Position numbers and translations under genes: made by a program. Positions 1-8,642 of a stretch of 64,000 nucleotides of DNA are shown in pieces. The notes beneath the pieces are model-generated. The model was given only the letters and a program-made list of their open reading frames with translations, was not told where the DNA came from and made no database searches. Origin of the DNA: Kitasatospora cathayae. GTDB taxonomy: Bacteria; Actinomycetota; Actinomycetes; Streptomycetales; Streptomycetaceae. Within the stretch, counting starts at the first letter, position 1. Each line of letters opens with the position of its first letter. Location of the stretch: positions 1 to 64,000 of the forward strand of contig NZ_CP115452.1 of assembly GCF_027627435.1 (NCBI RefSeq), written 5' to 3'.

Positions 1-33
1 GCAAAGGCGTTACATCGCTGCACGTCGGGAAGT

Positions 34-288
34 GTCCTCCCCGCACCCGCGGGGTCAGCCGCCTGACATGAAGTCGCTGATTAGGTTCGCCGCGAGGGTC
101 AGCCGTCGGACACCGAGGTGATGGTGCCGGCCCGCGGTTCCCCGCATCCGCAGGGGTCAGCCGTGCGGTTACTCCGGTTCCGCCGCAGACGGCATATCCT
201 CCCCGCACTTGTGGGGGTCGGCCGGAGGATGCGGGCATCACGGCCGCCACCTGGAGGCCCTCCCCGCACCCTCTGTGGGGGTCAGCTG
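34..288 (+). CRISPR. Degenerate type I-E-like CRISPR array remnant
   Basis: Five repeat-like units end at 61, 105, 163, 224 and 288. The best copies (34-61 and 196-224) have the form GTCCTCCCCGCAC..., a short stem-loop, then GGGGTCAGCCG. The distance between the ends of units three, four and five is 61 and 64 bases, which fits a 29-base repeat plus 32-base spacer; the intervals 164-195 and 225-256 are exactly 32 bases. Unit two is truncated and the last carries a 3-base insertion. No cas gene lies in the window. The repeat matches the style of actinobacterial I-E repeats, and related units occur at 34220-34369 and 48464-48554 in the opposite orientation. Confidence 0.7.
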
Positions 289-328
289 CCGGCCCCAGTC
301 GGATCGGCGGCGGCGTCACCACTTGCGC

Positions 329-376
329 GGGGCCGAAGACGAATCCGTTGTCGAAGGTCAGGTGGCCCTCGGGCGT
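329..376 (-). pseudogene. Fragment duplicated from the gene at 9097-9642
   Basis: The 48 bases here match 9424-9471 with one difference. On the minus strand they encode the same short peptide (TPEGHLTFDNGFVFGP) found inside the hypothetical protein at 9097-9642. Similarity stops abruptly at 376/377, where a Tn3 transposase fragment begins, so this is a breakpoint rather than a gene. Confidence 0.65.
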
Positions 377-1437
377 CGCCAAGCTGAACCAGGCGATCAC
401 CGACGTGGTCAACGCCCACGGCCAGCTGGACATGTCCCGGGCCTGGGGCGACGGCACGGCGGTGGCCGCCGACGGCACCCACATGGACGCCTACCTGAAC
501 AACCTGGTCGCCGGGACCTCGATCCGCTACGGCCGGCCCGGCGGCATCGCCTACCACCACGTCGCCGACACCTACATCCCGCTGTTCACCCACTTCATCC
601 CCTGCGGCGTGTGGGAGGCGGTGTACATCATCGAGGGGCTGCTGAAGAACGAGTCCGAGATCCAGCCGACCACGATCCACGCGGACACGCAGGGCCAGAG
701 CTACCCGGTGTTCAGCCTGGCCCACCTGCTGGGGTTCGAGCTGATGCCGAGGATCAGGAACTGGAAAGACCTGGTGTTCTTCCGGCCCACCCGGCAGACC
801 TCCTACGTCCACATCGACGCGCTGTTCGGCGAGGCGGGGCGCAACGTCATCGACCGGGACCTCATCGAGCAGCACTTCAAGGACCTGATGCCGGGTCGCG
901 CTGTCGGTGCGCGAGGGCACCGTGTCCTCGGTGCTGCTGCGGCGCCTGCGCTCCGGGTCGCGCAAGAACGCCCACTACGTGGCGTTCCGCGAGGTGGGCC
1001 GGGTGATCCGCACCATCCAGCTGCTGCGCTACCTCACCGACCCGCAGATGCGCCGGCGGGTGACGGCCGCGACCAACAAGGTCGAGGCGTACAACGGCTT
1101 CTCCGAGTGGGTGCGCTTCGGCAACCGGGGCGTCATCACCGACAACGACCCCGTCGAGCAGGAGAGGGCCGTCAAGTTCAACGCTCTGCTCAGCAACTGC
1201 CTGATCTTCCACAACACCCTGGACATCGCCCAGGCGGTGCGCCAGCTGCAGGCCGAGGGCTGGAAGGTCGAGCCCGAGGACCTGGCGGAGGTCTCGCCCT
1301 ACCTGACCGAGAAGATCATGCGGTTCGGCGAGTACTCCACCCACGAGCTCGACCTGGCGCCGGAGGCGTACGAGCAGCACCTGGACGTCGACTTCGCCAA
1401 GCTCGACCCGCAGGACCAGGTCGGCGCCGGGCAGTAG
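377..1437 (+). pseudogene. tnpA: Tn3-family transposase TnpA, C-terminal part, frameshifted
   Basis: Two reading frames together encode the C-terminal DDE part of a Tn3-family transposase. The first frame has WGDGTAVAADGTH, YIIEGLLKN and IHADTQGQS followed by LLGFELMPRIRNWKDL. After a frameshift near 895-907 the second has TNKVEAYNGFSEWVRFG and NCLIFHNTLD. A full TnpA is about 950-1000 residues; only about 350 remain, with no start codon of their own. The 5' end is fused to the duplicated fragment at 329-376, so the element was truncated by recombination. It cannot be functional. Confidence 0.88.
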
Positions 1438-1502
1438 CCGCACGTGCTTCGGGGCGGGGCCGACGCCGCGGCGTGCGGCTTCGACCACCCCGGCGCTCCC
1501 GG

Positions 1503-1973
1503 CTACGGCCGGGCGAGCAGAGCCGGGCCTACACCGAGCCAGCGGCCGACGTCGATGGTCGGCTCGGAGCGGGGACGGCCGCTCATGGACCAGGCGGTCG
1601 ATGAGCCGGCGCAGGCCGTCCCGCTCGGTCTCGGGCGCGCGCACCCGCTCCGGACATCGGCGTCGATGAGCCACAGTGGGTAGGCGCCGATCGTGATCCG
1701 GCCCCGGTGTGCTTGGTCAGGTGGCGGTTGCCGATCCGTCGGAGCAGTCGTACCCGGCGGCGAGCGCGGCGTGGTCGATCCGGTCGCCGAGCGGGTGTCC
1801 GCCGGCGGTCCAGGCGTACCAGATTCGGGCGCCGCCGTCGGGGCGGTGGAAGACGATCCACAGGAAGGTCTCGGGGGGTCGAAGTCGGCGGCGATGCCGT
1901 CGGCCACGGCCTTCTCCACAGGGGTCGGGTCGCCGGTGGGCACGAGCACCATCGGCGCGGTCACCGTCATCAC
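1503..1973 (-). pseudogene. Frameshifted hypothetical protein
   Basis: No family is recognised. The minus strand starts with a plausible N-terminus (MTVTAPMVLVPTGDPTPVEK). Near 1871-1880 the sensible sequence moves to another frame (LWIVFHRPDGGARIWYAWTA), then returns (TIGAYPLWLIDADV), and ends in a third frame (TERDGLRRLIDRLVHERP). Alternation of globular-looking sequence between frames suggests a decayed gene of about 150 codons rather than a chance reading frame. It lies between Tn3 debris and the SGNH hydrolase gene. Confidence 0.4.
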
Positions 1974-1999
1974 GACACGCTCTCCCCGCCGGGCACGGG

Positions 2000-3187
2000 T
2001 TATCCGGGGCAGCCGGTCGTGATGGCGAAGGGCCCGTTGTTTGCGAAGACGAGCTTGGCGAAGTTCTTGCCGATGCGGCGGTGTCCCTCGGGGCTGGGGT
2101 GGATCGCGTCCGGCAGGGGGAACTCGTCGTGGTCGCTCTCGCCATAGAGGTCGAGTCCGTCGAGGTAGTGGAGGTTGGGGTCTTCGGCGGCCCGCTGTTT
2201 GACGGTGTCGGCCAGGACGTCGCGGACGATCGTGAGCGTCAGCCGTCCGGCGGCGGTCTCGGCCGGATCACCGGTGGCCTTGAACTTCAGGGTTCCACTG
2301 GAGAGATCCGGCATGAGAGGTCCGGGGGTGTTCTCGTGGGTCGGACACAGGATGGGGGAGACCAGGAGCAAGGGGGTGGTGGGGTGGCCCTCGCGGATGG
2401 TGTCGAGGAAGCCGTGGATGGCGGGGGCGAAGGCGCGCAGGCGCATGGCGTCGCTGTTGACGACGTTGATGCCGAGCTTGAGGCTGATCAGATCTGCGGG
2501 GGTGTCGCGCATCGCGCGGGCGGTGAACGGGTCGACCAGTGCGCTGCCGCCGAATCCGAGGTTGATCAGCTCCACATCGCCTGCGGAGGCGGCCAGCGCG
2601 GGCCAGATGGTGCTGGGGAAGACGGCGTTGGATCCGTGGCTGATGGAGCTGCCGTGGTGCAGCCACACCCGACGCCCCTTGTCCGGGGCGGGCTCGACGG
2701 GGGCGTCGGTGCGCAGGGCGATGACCTCGGTGATCTCCGCGTGCGGGAGCCAGATCTCGATGTCCTTCTCGCCGGTGGGGAGGTCGGTGAAGTGGGCGGT
2801 GCCGACGGGGCCCGGGGTGAATTCCGCAGTCTGGGTCTGCATGTCAGTGATGGTGCGCAGGTTCCCGCCGTCCACGGTGGCCTGGGCGGTGAGGCGGCCG
2901 TCGACCAGAAGGTCGTAGATGCCGTCCGGCGGGGGCGGGAAGCCCCGGTAGACACGTTTGGTGGGCAGGGTCTCCAGGCGGATGGTGGTGGCGCTAGTAC
3001 GGAAGGCCAGCCGGACACCGGAGGGCTGGGCCTCGGCCACGGCCAGCAGGTCGTCGGGGATCTGGCGGCGCGCCCAGGCAGGCAGCCGGTGCGGCAGCAG
3101 GCCGTGGGCAGTCTCTTCCACGTCGAGGTGCCCGCGCAGGAAGTCGGCGGTGACGGGGGTGGTGATCAGGTTCTGTTCGGTGCTCAT
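2000..3187 (-). CDS. SGNH/GDSL-family hydrolase
   Basis: A 395-residue protein with SGNH hydrolase blocks in its second half. The nucleophile block is HHGSSISHGSN near residue 180, followed by LGFGGSALVDPF (block II glycine), KLGINVVNSD (block III, with Asn) and DAIHPSPEGH (block V Asp-x-x-His). The first ~170 residues look like the beta-rich accessory domain seen in some carbohydrate esterases. No signal peptide is visible, so it is probably cytoplasmic; the ester substrate is unknown. The ATG at 3187 is preceded by GAGTTTGAGG and starts four bases after the upstream TetR gene ends, so the two are almost certainly co-transcribed. Confidence 0.88.
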   Translation of the reverse strand: MSTEQNLITTPVTADFLRGHLDVEETAHGLLPHRLPAWARRQIPDDLLAVAEAQPSGVRLAFRTSATTIRLETLPTKRVYRGFPPPPDGIYDLLVDGRLTAQATVDGGNLRTITDMQTQTAEFTPGPVGTAHFTDLPTGEKDIEIWLPHAEITEVIALRTDAPVEPAPDKGRRVWLHHGSSISHGSNAVFPSTIWPALAASAGDVELINLGFGGSALVDPFTARAMRDTPADLISLKLGINVVNSDAMRLRAFAPAIHGFLDTIREGHPTTPLLLVSPILCPTHENTPGPLMPDLSSGTLKFKATGDPAETAAGRLTLTIVRDVLADTVKQRAAEDPNLHYLDGLDLYGESDHDEFPLPDAIHPSPEGHRRIGKNFAKLVFANNGPFAITTGCPG

Positions 3188-3191
3188 TGCC

Positions 3192-3779
3192 TCAAACTCT
3201 TGATTCTGGGGTGCACCGGCTCCGCAATGCGGTGTCGAGGCAGTCAAGGGTCCAGGCCCAGGACTGCTGAGCGGCGACGTCCGTGTGGTCGAAAGCGCCG
3301 GCCGCCTCCAGGGAGGCATAGCCGTGGAAGACGCTGCCCAGCATGCGGACCGCGTGCGTCTGGTCCGGCTCAGCCAGGTCGTAGCCGCGCAGGATCGCCC
3401 GTGTCATCTGTGCATGCCGGACGCCGGCGCTGGCCGCGGCAGTCTGCGGGTCGAGCCGGTACCGCGCGGCTTCGTACCGGCCGGGGTGCGCCCGGGCGTA
3501 GTCCCGATAGGCGTTCGCGAAGGCTGTCAGGGCGTCCTTGCCCGCGCGCCCGGCCACGGCTTCGGCGACCCGGTCGGCGAGTTCCTCCAGTGCGAACAGC
3601 GCGATCCGGGTCTTGAGCTCGTGGGAGTTCTTCACATGCGCGTACAGGCTCGCCGGCTTCACGTCGAAACACCGGGCGAGCGCGGACAGGGTCACCTGGC
3701 CGAAACCGGCCTCATCGGCGAGTTCCGCACCAGCGAGCGTCAGCCGCTCCGGGCTCAGTCCTGCCCGAACCACAACCAT
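3192..3779 (-). CDS. TetR/AcrR-family repressor
   Basis: About 195 residues with an N-terminal TetR helix-turn-helix (LADEAGFGQVTLSALARCF then VKPASLYAHVKN) and a C-terminal domain of the WHG type (LGSVFHGYASLEAAGAF). It probably represses itself and the SGNH hydrolase gene that follows. A perfect 12-bp inverted repeat lies just upstream at 3792-3837. GTG at 3782 and ATG at 3779 are adjacent; ATG is preferred, with GAGAG just upstream. The ligand may be the hydrolase substrate or product, which is an inference from gene order. Confidence 0.88.
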   Translation of the reverse strand: MVVVRAGLSPERLTLAGAELADEAGFGQVTLSALARCFDVKPASLYAHVKNSHELKTRIALFALEELADRVAEAVAGRAGKDALTAFANAYRDYARAHPGRYEAARYRLDPQTAAASAGVRHAQMTRAILRGYDLAEPDQTHAVRMLGSVFHGYASLEAAGAFDHTDVAAQQSWAWTLDCLDTALRSRCTPESRV

Positions 3780-3791
3780 CACCCACTCTCA

Positions 3792-3837
3792 GTTTGCCTA
3801 TAGTCAATATGCATCTACCTACAACCTATAGGCAAAC
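3792..3837. promoter_or_regulatory. Inverted-repeat operator upstream of TetR-SGNH operon
   Basis: GTTTGCCTATAG at 3792-3803 is matched perfectly by CTATAGGCAAAC at 3826-3837, with 22 bases between. The repeat sits immediately before the TetR start and includes TATAG segments that could act as -10 elements. It is the likely binding site of the TetR protein encoded at 3192-3779. Confidence 0.65.
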
Positions 3838-4069
3838 GCTGCACTCATTAAGGTTTCGCGACCCTACCGAAGGGGGTGAGCGCGACGGCAGGGCCTATGA
3901 AGCCGCACGGTCGCCCCCGCCTTGATTCGCACAAACGGTCCTTTCCGGGAGCAAGACCGGAAAGGGTCACCAGGGGTGACCCGGGCGCCCAATCGGTTCT
4001 CAGAACTCGTTCTCACCCAAGTGGTGCCGGACCCCTGTTCTGGGAATGGTTCGTGAGAGGATTTCGGGT

Positions 4070-5023
4070 GTGACGGGCCCTCAGGACGCCATCGAGAGCG
4101 ACGCCGACGACGTCGAGCGCCACGACTGCCCGCGCTGCGGCGTCCAGCCCGGCTCGCCCTGCCGCTCGCGCTCGGGCGCGGTCGCCGGGATCTACCACAC
4201 CGGCCGGTTCAAGAAGGTGGCCCGGCTTGCCAAGCTGCTGCGGGTGCCGACCCCGGCCGACCGCGGCCCCGGACAACCCTGGAGGCCCGGCACCCCGCCG
4301 CCGGCCGCGCCCGAGACGGACACCCCTGGCGCGGACATCCGCATCGGGTACGCCCGCTGCAGCCACCTCACGCAAGAGCTGCAGTCGCAGCTGGACGCGC
4401 TCAGCGCGCACGGCATCCCCCGTGACAAGATCTTCTCCGAGAAGATCAGCACCCGCATCCGGGTCCGCCCCCAGTTCGAGGCCGCGCTCACCCTCGCCCG
4501 CGAGATCAAGGCCCACGCCCCGCACTGCCGCGTGCTGTTCACCGTCTACGAGATGAAGCGGCTCGGCCGCGACGCCGCCGAGCTCACCGCGCTGGCCGAC
4601 CACCTCACCGCCCACGGCCTGGTCTTGGAGATGCTGGCCGGGCCGCTGCCCGGCATCTACGACCCGTCCGGCCCCGGCCGGATGCTGTTCGGGTTCTTCG
4701 CCGCGATGGCCGAGACGGAGCGCGAGAGCATCCGCGAGGTCACCCTCGAAGGGCTCGACGCCGCCGCCCGCAAGGGCAAGCACGGTGGCCGGCCGCCCGT
4801 CATCACCGACGACATGCTGCACACCGTGCTGCGACGTCGGGCGGCCGGCGAGTCGGTCGAGAAGATCCGCCCGGACCTGATCATCCCCACGGGCAAGCGC
4901 AAGGGCCAGAACCCCGGCCTGGCCAGCATCTACCGGGCGCTCGCCGAGCACGAGAAGCGCCAGGCATACCCCGAAGCCGTCGAAGCGGCCCATGCCGACT
5001 TCGCCGCCTTTCAGACCAACTGA
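4070..5023 (+). CDS. Resolvase/invertase-type serine recombinase with N-terminal zinc-binding segment
   Basis: The catalytic domain begins near residue 90 with IGYARCSHL (Ser nucleophile in YARCS), continues with VYEMKRLGRDAAEL, and includes the FFAAMAETERESIREVTLEG helix typical of Tn3-type resolvases. A C-terminal helix-turn-helix region follows (GRPPVITDDML). Near residue 20 the segment CPRCGVQPGSPC looks like a small zinc ribbon, an arrangement common in Streptomyces. GTG 4070 is chosen over ATG 4046 because AGAGG lies nine bases upstream. It sits between Tn3 transposase fragments and was probably the resolvase of a now-broken transposon. A possible target site lies at 5419-5542. Confidence 0.9.
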   Translation: MTGPQDAIESDADDVERHDCPRCGVQPGSPCRSRSGAVAGIYHTGRFKKVARLAKLLRVPTPADRGPGQPWRPGTPPPAAPETDTPGADIRIGYARCSHLTQELQSQLDALSAHGIPRDKIFSEKISTRIRVRPQFEAALTLAREIKAHAPHCRVLFTVYEMKRLGRDAAELTALADHLTAHGLVLEMLAGPLPGIYDPSGPGRMLFGFFAAMAETERESIREVTLEGLDAAARKGKHGGRPPVITDDMLHTVLRRRAAGESVEKIRPDLIIPTGKRKGQNPGLASIYRALAEHEKRQAYPEAVEAAHADFAAFQTN

Positions 5024-5035
5024 CGGCGGATCGGC

Positions 5036-5370
5036 CTACGAGATCATCTCAATGTGGGTTTCGCAGGCACCTGGGCCGGACCCCAGTTGCCCTCCACGCT
5101 CATCGTCGTGCCGTGCCGGATCGCCCCCCTCGACCATCGCCGCGACCTCCGACGCGGACGCGCGAAGGGTCTGGGAGTGCACCACCACCGAGCCGCGCTC
5201 GACGTGCCAGTACACCAGCACGCCCCGGCCGCCGTAGCGCGAGTGCCACTCGGTGAACAGGTTCTGGTCCCAGGAGCGGAAGTGCGTGGAGCCCGAGGCC
5301 ACCGCGGTCGAACCCGCGCCCCACAGCTCGCTCTCGCGGGCGGCGAATGTGGCGCTGGCGATCCTCCCGA
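5036..5370 (-). pseudogene. tnpA: Tn3-family transposase, internal fragment
   Basis: The minus strand encodes TFAARESELWGAGSTAVAS followed by WDQNLFTEWHSRYGG, VLVYWHVERGSVVVHSQ and ASEVAAMVEG. This is the centre of a Tn3-family TnpA, including the first catalytic Asp region. There is no start, and sequence after VEGG is unrelated. It differs in sequence from the fragment at 377-1437, so at least two Tn3 elements have passed through. Confidence 0.8.
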
Positions 5371-5418
5371 GGGGGACTCGGGCAAGGAACCCGATACTCA
5401 GAATACCCTGAGGCTTGT

Positions 5419-5542
5419 TTTAGACAACTGCCAACCCCACCCACTCCCCTAGAAGAATCGCGCGCGCCCCTCCCCCCACTTTCCCCACGTACACCGGCCA
5501 CCCTGCAGCCTCGCGGGTGGAACGCCTCGGCGATTGTCTAAA
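5419..5542. promoter_or_regulatory. Possible recombinase binding sites (res-like)
   Basis: TTTAGACAA at 5419-5427 and its inverse TTGTCTAAA at 5534-5542 are unusual AT-rich blocks in GC-rich DNA beside a serine recombinase gene and a transposase fragment. Paired inverted half-sites about 100 bases apart would suit a res region. This is inference from position and symmetry only. Confidence 0.3.
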
Positions 5543-5760
5543 GCATTGCTGCCGAGAACCTGTCGTCCCGGCCCTCGGCGGCGAATGTTCCCTCTCGGGA
5601 GTCCAGCACTGGTAGGAGTCTGTGATCTGGTGCTCTGAGTTCATCCGCCGTCGCGATCTGATGGTGATCCTGCGCGACCATGGTTCACGGTTTCTTGCCC
5701 GCGATAGTCCGAGCGGCCCCACCTGAACCTCTGGGCCGACAAGGGCACTCCTGTTCGGCT

Positions 5761-5955
5761 GTGATCAACATCGACGGAGCCCGTCTCGGAGCCGACGCCG
5801 CCCGCCGCCTGCGGCAGGCCGACTGCTGCACCATTGAACCTGGCCTCAGCGATGACGAGTTTGAGCGCATCGAGGAGGAGTACGGCATCCGGTTCTCCGA
5901 CGACCACCGCGCCTTCCTGGCAGCCGGCCTCCCCGTCTGCTCGCCACCCGAAGAA
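5761..5955 (+). pseudogene. SMI1/KNR4-family protein, truncated by transposon
   Basis: From GTG 5761 the frame encodes the start of a SUKH/SMI1-KNR4 immunity-type protein: GLSDDEFERIEEEYGIRF followed by DDHRAFLAAGLP, the usual N-terminal helix and FLxxGxP motif. Sequence similar to the family stops at about 5955, exactly where the Tn3-type inverted repeat begins. The rest of the gene is not found beyond the other transposon end at 10629, so flanking DNA has also been rearranged. Confidence 0.75.
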
Positions 5956-5991
5956 GGGGTGCCGTTAACGATCGTGTCAGCCCCAAATGCG
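5956..5991 (+). repeat. Left terminal inverted repeat of Tn3-type element
   Basis: Starts GGGG at 5956 and ends ...CCCCAAATGCG. It ends about eight bases before the stop of the resolvase gene and interrupts a SMI1/KNR4 gene. Confidence 0.75.
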
Positions 5992-5998
5992 CCGACGG

Positions 5999-6907
5999 CT
6001 ACTCGGCAGCCGTGATGCGGGCGGCGTAGACCCGGTAGGCCTTACGCGCAGCGGGCCCGGCGGATTCGGCGGCCAGGGCCGCGCTCTGCTGGAGAGCGGT
6101 GCGGTGGAGTTCGAGCGGCGCGGTGATCCGGAGCGAGTGGCCCTGGCCGCGGCGGATGACCCGGCCGGAGGCGAGCGCCTGGCGGACGGCCTCGGTGCCG
6201 GCGATGGCGAGGTGGTCGGCGAGCAAGCCGGGCAGGTCGAGCACCACGTCCGGGTCCGGCGCTGGCGCGGCCTGCTCACTGGGGTCGGCCGGGAGGACGT
6301 CGAGTTGCTTGGGCAGTTCGCGGGCGCCGGCGGCGTCCAGGATGCGGCGGATCGTCTTCGGGTCGACCTGGTGCTGGCGGGCGAGGGCCTTGACGGCAGT
6401 GCCTTTACCGAACGCCTCCACGACGTCGGCGGCCTGGTACTAGCTCAGCGCGGCGGGGCGGCCGAGCGTCTTGCCGGCGGCTTCGGCGGCGGCGACGCCT
6501 TCGCGGGTGTTCTCCGAGATCATGTCGCGCTGGAACTCCAGCACGGCGGCGAGCACGTTCACCATCATCTTGGTGCCGGGGTCGTCGGAGGCGAGGTCGA
6601 TGCCGGACAGCAGTCCGGACTCGACCCGCAGGTGCAGGCCGCGGCGGATCAGCACCGGCCGCAGGGCGAGGATGTCCGCCACCGAGCGGAAGAGCCGGGC
6701 GGCGTCGGCGATGCGGACGGTGTCGCCGACGGCGGCCTCGTTCAGCAGCCGGGTGAAACCGGCGCGGTCGAGCGAGAGCTGCCGGGTGGAGGTGGCGGGG
6801 TCCTCGTAGACGGGGGCGCCGGCGGCCAGCAGCGGGGCCAGGGCGTGGCGCTGGCGGGCGTCGGTCTGCTTGTCGGTGGAGTGCCGCAGGTAGAGCCGGT
6901 CGGCCAT
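5999..6907 (-). pseudogene. tnpR: Transposon resolvase (serine recombinase) with in-frame amber codon
   Basis: The N-terminal catalytic domain starts MADRLYLRHSTDKQT (nucleophile Ser in RHST) and includes DTVRIADAARLFRS and LAAVLEFQRDMISENTREG, as in Tn3 resolvases. After GKTLGRPAALS a TAG at 6440-6442 interrupts the frame. The same frame then continues YQAADVVEAFGKGTAVKAL with the expected C-terminal HTH (HQVDPKTIRRILDAAGA) and a ~90-residue tail. Truncation at the amber codon would leave the catalytic core but remove most DNA binding. Start ATG 6907 has GAAGGCGAAGAG upstream. Confidence 0.82.
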
Positions 6908-7067
6908 GTGCTCTTCGCCTTCCCCGGGTGGGCCGAGCGGGGCCCAGCGGTGTCCGCGGACCACCCTAGCGGGGGCGGAACGGGGAGGCGGAACAGTGGA
7001 CCGGATTCGATTGGATCGGCGGCCGGTTCCGGCAGGTCGACGGGCCGAGCCGATTGGATCTGCGAGA

Positions 7068-7095
7068 GGGGGCGGAATCGACCGATTCCGCCCCC
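7068..7095. promoter_or_regulatory. Perfect palindrome upstream of resolvase (res-like site)
   Basis: GGGGGCGGAATCG (7068-7080) and its exact inverse CGATTCCGCCCCC (7083-7095) are separated by two bases. Related blocks CGATTGGATC occur at about 7008 and 7050. The cluster sits 100-190 bases upstream of the resolvase start, where Tn3 elements carry their res site. Confidence 0.5.
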
Positions 7096-7188
7096 ACGGC
7101 GCCATTCAACCGCAGAGTAAGCAAGCCAGGCTCACCTACTTCTGGCCGACTCATCTGGCTACGGCCGACATTCAGATGGCAGGCCGGT

Positions 7189-8154
7189 TCACGTTTCGGG
7201 ACCCTTCTGAAGTTGGTCAGCGATAGCGATGGCGATCGAGTCGGTGATCGAGTCGGGTTGCCATGCCCACTGTCCGTTGGGGTTGCACTCAAGGAAGTAC
7301 CAGTCGCCGGCAGCCGTGACGGCGAAGTCGAACGCGCCAAAGGCGAGTCGGTAGGTGGCGAGATAGGCGAGAACTGAGCGCGCGACCCGGGCGGGGATGT
7401 CGATCGGGGCGCACTCCATCAAGGATTGGCGCTGCCGCCAGTCGAGATCAGGGCTGTCGATCCGGACCGCGAACAGCTGGTTGCCAACAGCCGTGACCCG
7501 TACGTCGCATTCCTTCTCCACCTTGACTTGGAACAGGTGGGGGCAGGCAGCCACCGCAGCCGTGATCTCATCCGCCCGCACCTCCCGCACCCACACCTGT
7601 TGCGCCTGGCCGTGAACCTTGTACGGGGTGTTCCATAGCGGCTTGTAGACCACTCCACCGGCCTGATGGGCGATGAACTCCCGCGCTTGGTCAGGGTTGT
7701 TGGTGATCAAGGTGCTGGGGACCGAGAAACCGCTGCGCTGTGCGGTGGCGAGCTGGGCCGGCTTGTACTCCGCCGCCCGGTTGTCCCATGGGTGGTTCAC
7801 GTAGTGGGCTCCGGGGAGCGACGCCAGGATCCCGCCGACGCCCCACTGGGATTGTGATCCGGCGAACCGACGGTCTTGTTCATCCAGGCCGCTTGGACCT
7901 TGGAAGGGCGAGGGGCGGCGTATCCAGACGGAGCGAACCTCGGTGAGGTCGATTTCTCGGCTTGGCGTGCGTAAGGTGCCGCGCTGATCGCCTGTGCGAT
8001 ATGTGGCGGTCAGCGCAGCACCTGCATGCAGGTCGACCCCGGGGTCGAGACGCACCACCGAGACCTGACGTTCCGCGAGGATGCGCAGGACCACGTCAGC
8101 CGTCACGTCATGGTGGTTGGTCAGTACCAACACCGACCCACTCGGGTCTGTCAT
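7189..8154 (-). CDS. tgmB: ATP-grasp ribosomal peptide maturase (graspetide macrocyclase)
   Basis: A 321-residue ATP-grasp ligase of the TgmB type, which uses ATP to join acidic side chains of a ribosomal peptide to Ser/Thr (ester) or Lys (amide) side chains. Visible features are the N-terminal VLVLTNHHDVTADVV, the mid-domain substrate-side motif YVNHPWDNRAAEYKP, the GGVVYKPLW ATP-binding strand and the C-terminal metal-binding ECNPNGQWAW. Its ATG overlaps the stop of tgmA, so the two are translationally coupled. Length is normal and the frame is open throughout, unlike the transposition genes around it. Identification rests on motif recognition and on the adjacent precursor. Confidence 0.92.
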   Translation of the reverse strand: MTDPSGSVLVLTNHHDVTADVVLRILAERQVSVVRLDPGVDLHAGAALTATYRTGDQRGTLRTPSREIDLTEVRSVWIRRPSPFQGPSGLDEQDRRFAGSQSQWGVGGILASLPGAHYVNHPWDNRAAEYKPAQLATAQRSGFSVPSTLITNNPDQAREFIAHQAGGVVYKPLWNTPYKVHGQAQQVWVREVRADEITAAVAACPHLFQVKVEKECDVRVTAVGNQLFAVRIDSPDLDWRQRQSLMECAPIDIPARVARSVLAYLATYRLAFGAFDFAVTAAGDWYFLECNPNGQWAWQPDSITDSIAIAIADQLQKGPET

Positions 8155-8468
8155 CACCAGCCGCTGGGGTTGTGGTCCGAGTCCGAATCGTTGTCTGAGT
8201 CGGAGTTGTTGTCGGAGTCGTAGCTATCCGGACCACTCGTGCTCGTAGAGTTCTGCGTGCTGCTGCTGACGTTGGTGCTTGTGGAGTTCGAGGGGCTACT
8301 GGTAGCCAGGTAATTGCCGAGCTCGACCATGTGGCCGGCCCCGTCGATGATCACGGCGATCTGAGTCTCGGGGTCGATCACCGGGGTAAGCAGGGAAACC
8401 GGGTTGGTCTCGGCATACGGCGCCATGCGGGTGGCTCCCCAGGGGGCGTCGTGGTCTCGTGTTTCCAT
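8154..8468 (-). CDS. tgmA: Graspetide precursor peptide
   Basis: A 104-residue precursor. The leader carries the typical APWG motif near residue 8, RMAPY, and the IDPETQ-AV-DG-G-VE block at residues 31-50 that TgmB-type enzymes recognise. The C-terminal half (residues ~55-104) is almost wholly Ser/Thr/Asn/Asp: a Thr/Ser-rich stretch (SSPSNSTSTN) followed by Asp/Ser repeats (DSDNNSDSDND), ending HNPSGW. That supplies hydroxyl donors and acid acceptors for omega-ester links. ATG 8468 has GGGAG eight bases upstream. It is divergent from the TetR gene at 8643, with a palindrome between. Which residues are linked cannot be read from the sequence. Confidence 0.9.
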   Translation of the reverse strand: METRDHDAPWGATRMAPYAETNPVSLLTPVIDPETQIAVIIDGAGHMVELGNYLATSSPSNSTSTNVSSSTQNSTSTSGPDSYDSDNNSDSDNDSDSDHNPSGW

Positions 8469-8576
8469 CGTTCTCCCATTCTTCCAACTGTCCGCGTGGA
8501 TGAGGCCCCTCCGCAGTTGAGCGGGGCCCATAGGCGGTCACCGCGACTTTTTGGTACTCGCCGCCGCATTGCCGAC

Positions 8577-8592
8577 TACCACATCTGTGGTA
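8577..8592. promoter_or_regulatory. Palindromic operator between tgmA and tetR
   Basis: TACCACA and TGTGGTA flank a two-base centre, giving a perfect 7-bp dyad in the 174-base divergent promoter region. It is the probable site for the TetR protein at 8643-9278. Confidence 0.55.
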
Positions 8593-8642
8593 ACACACTT
8601 GGGCGGCGCATACAAGGTGTCGACAGACAAAGGGAATTGACT

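Noticed and set aside
6440..6442. Programmed amber readthrough or pyrrolysine in the resolvase
   Set aside because: There is no readthrough signal or special context; the transposase of the same element is also broken, so a nonsense mutation is simpler.
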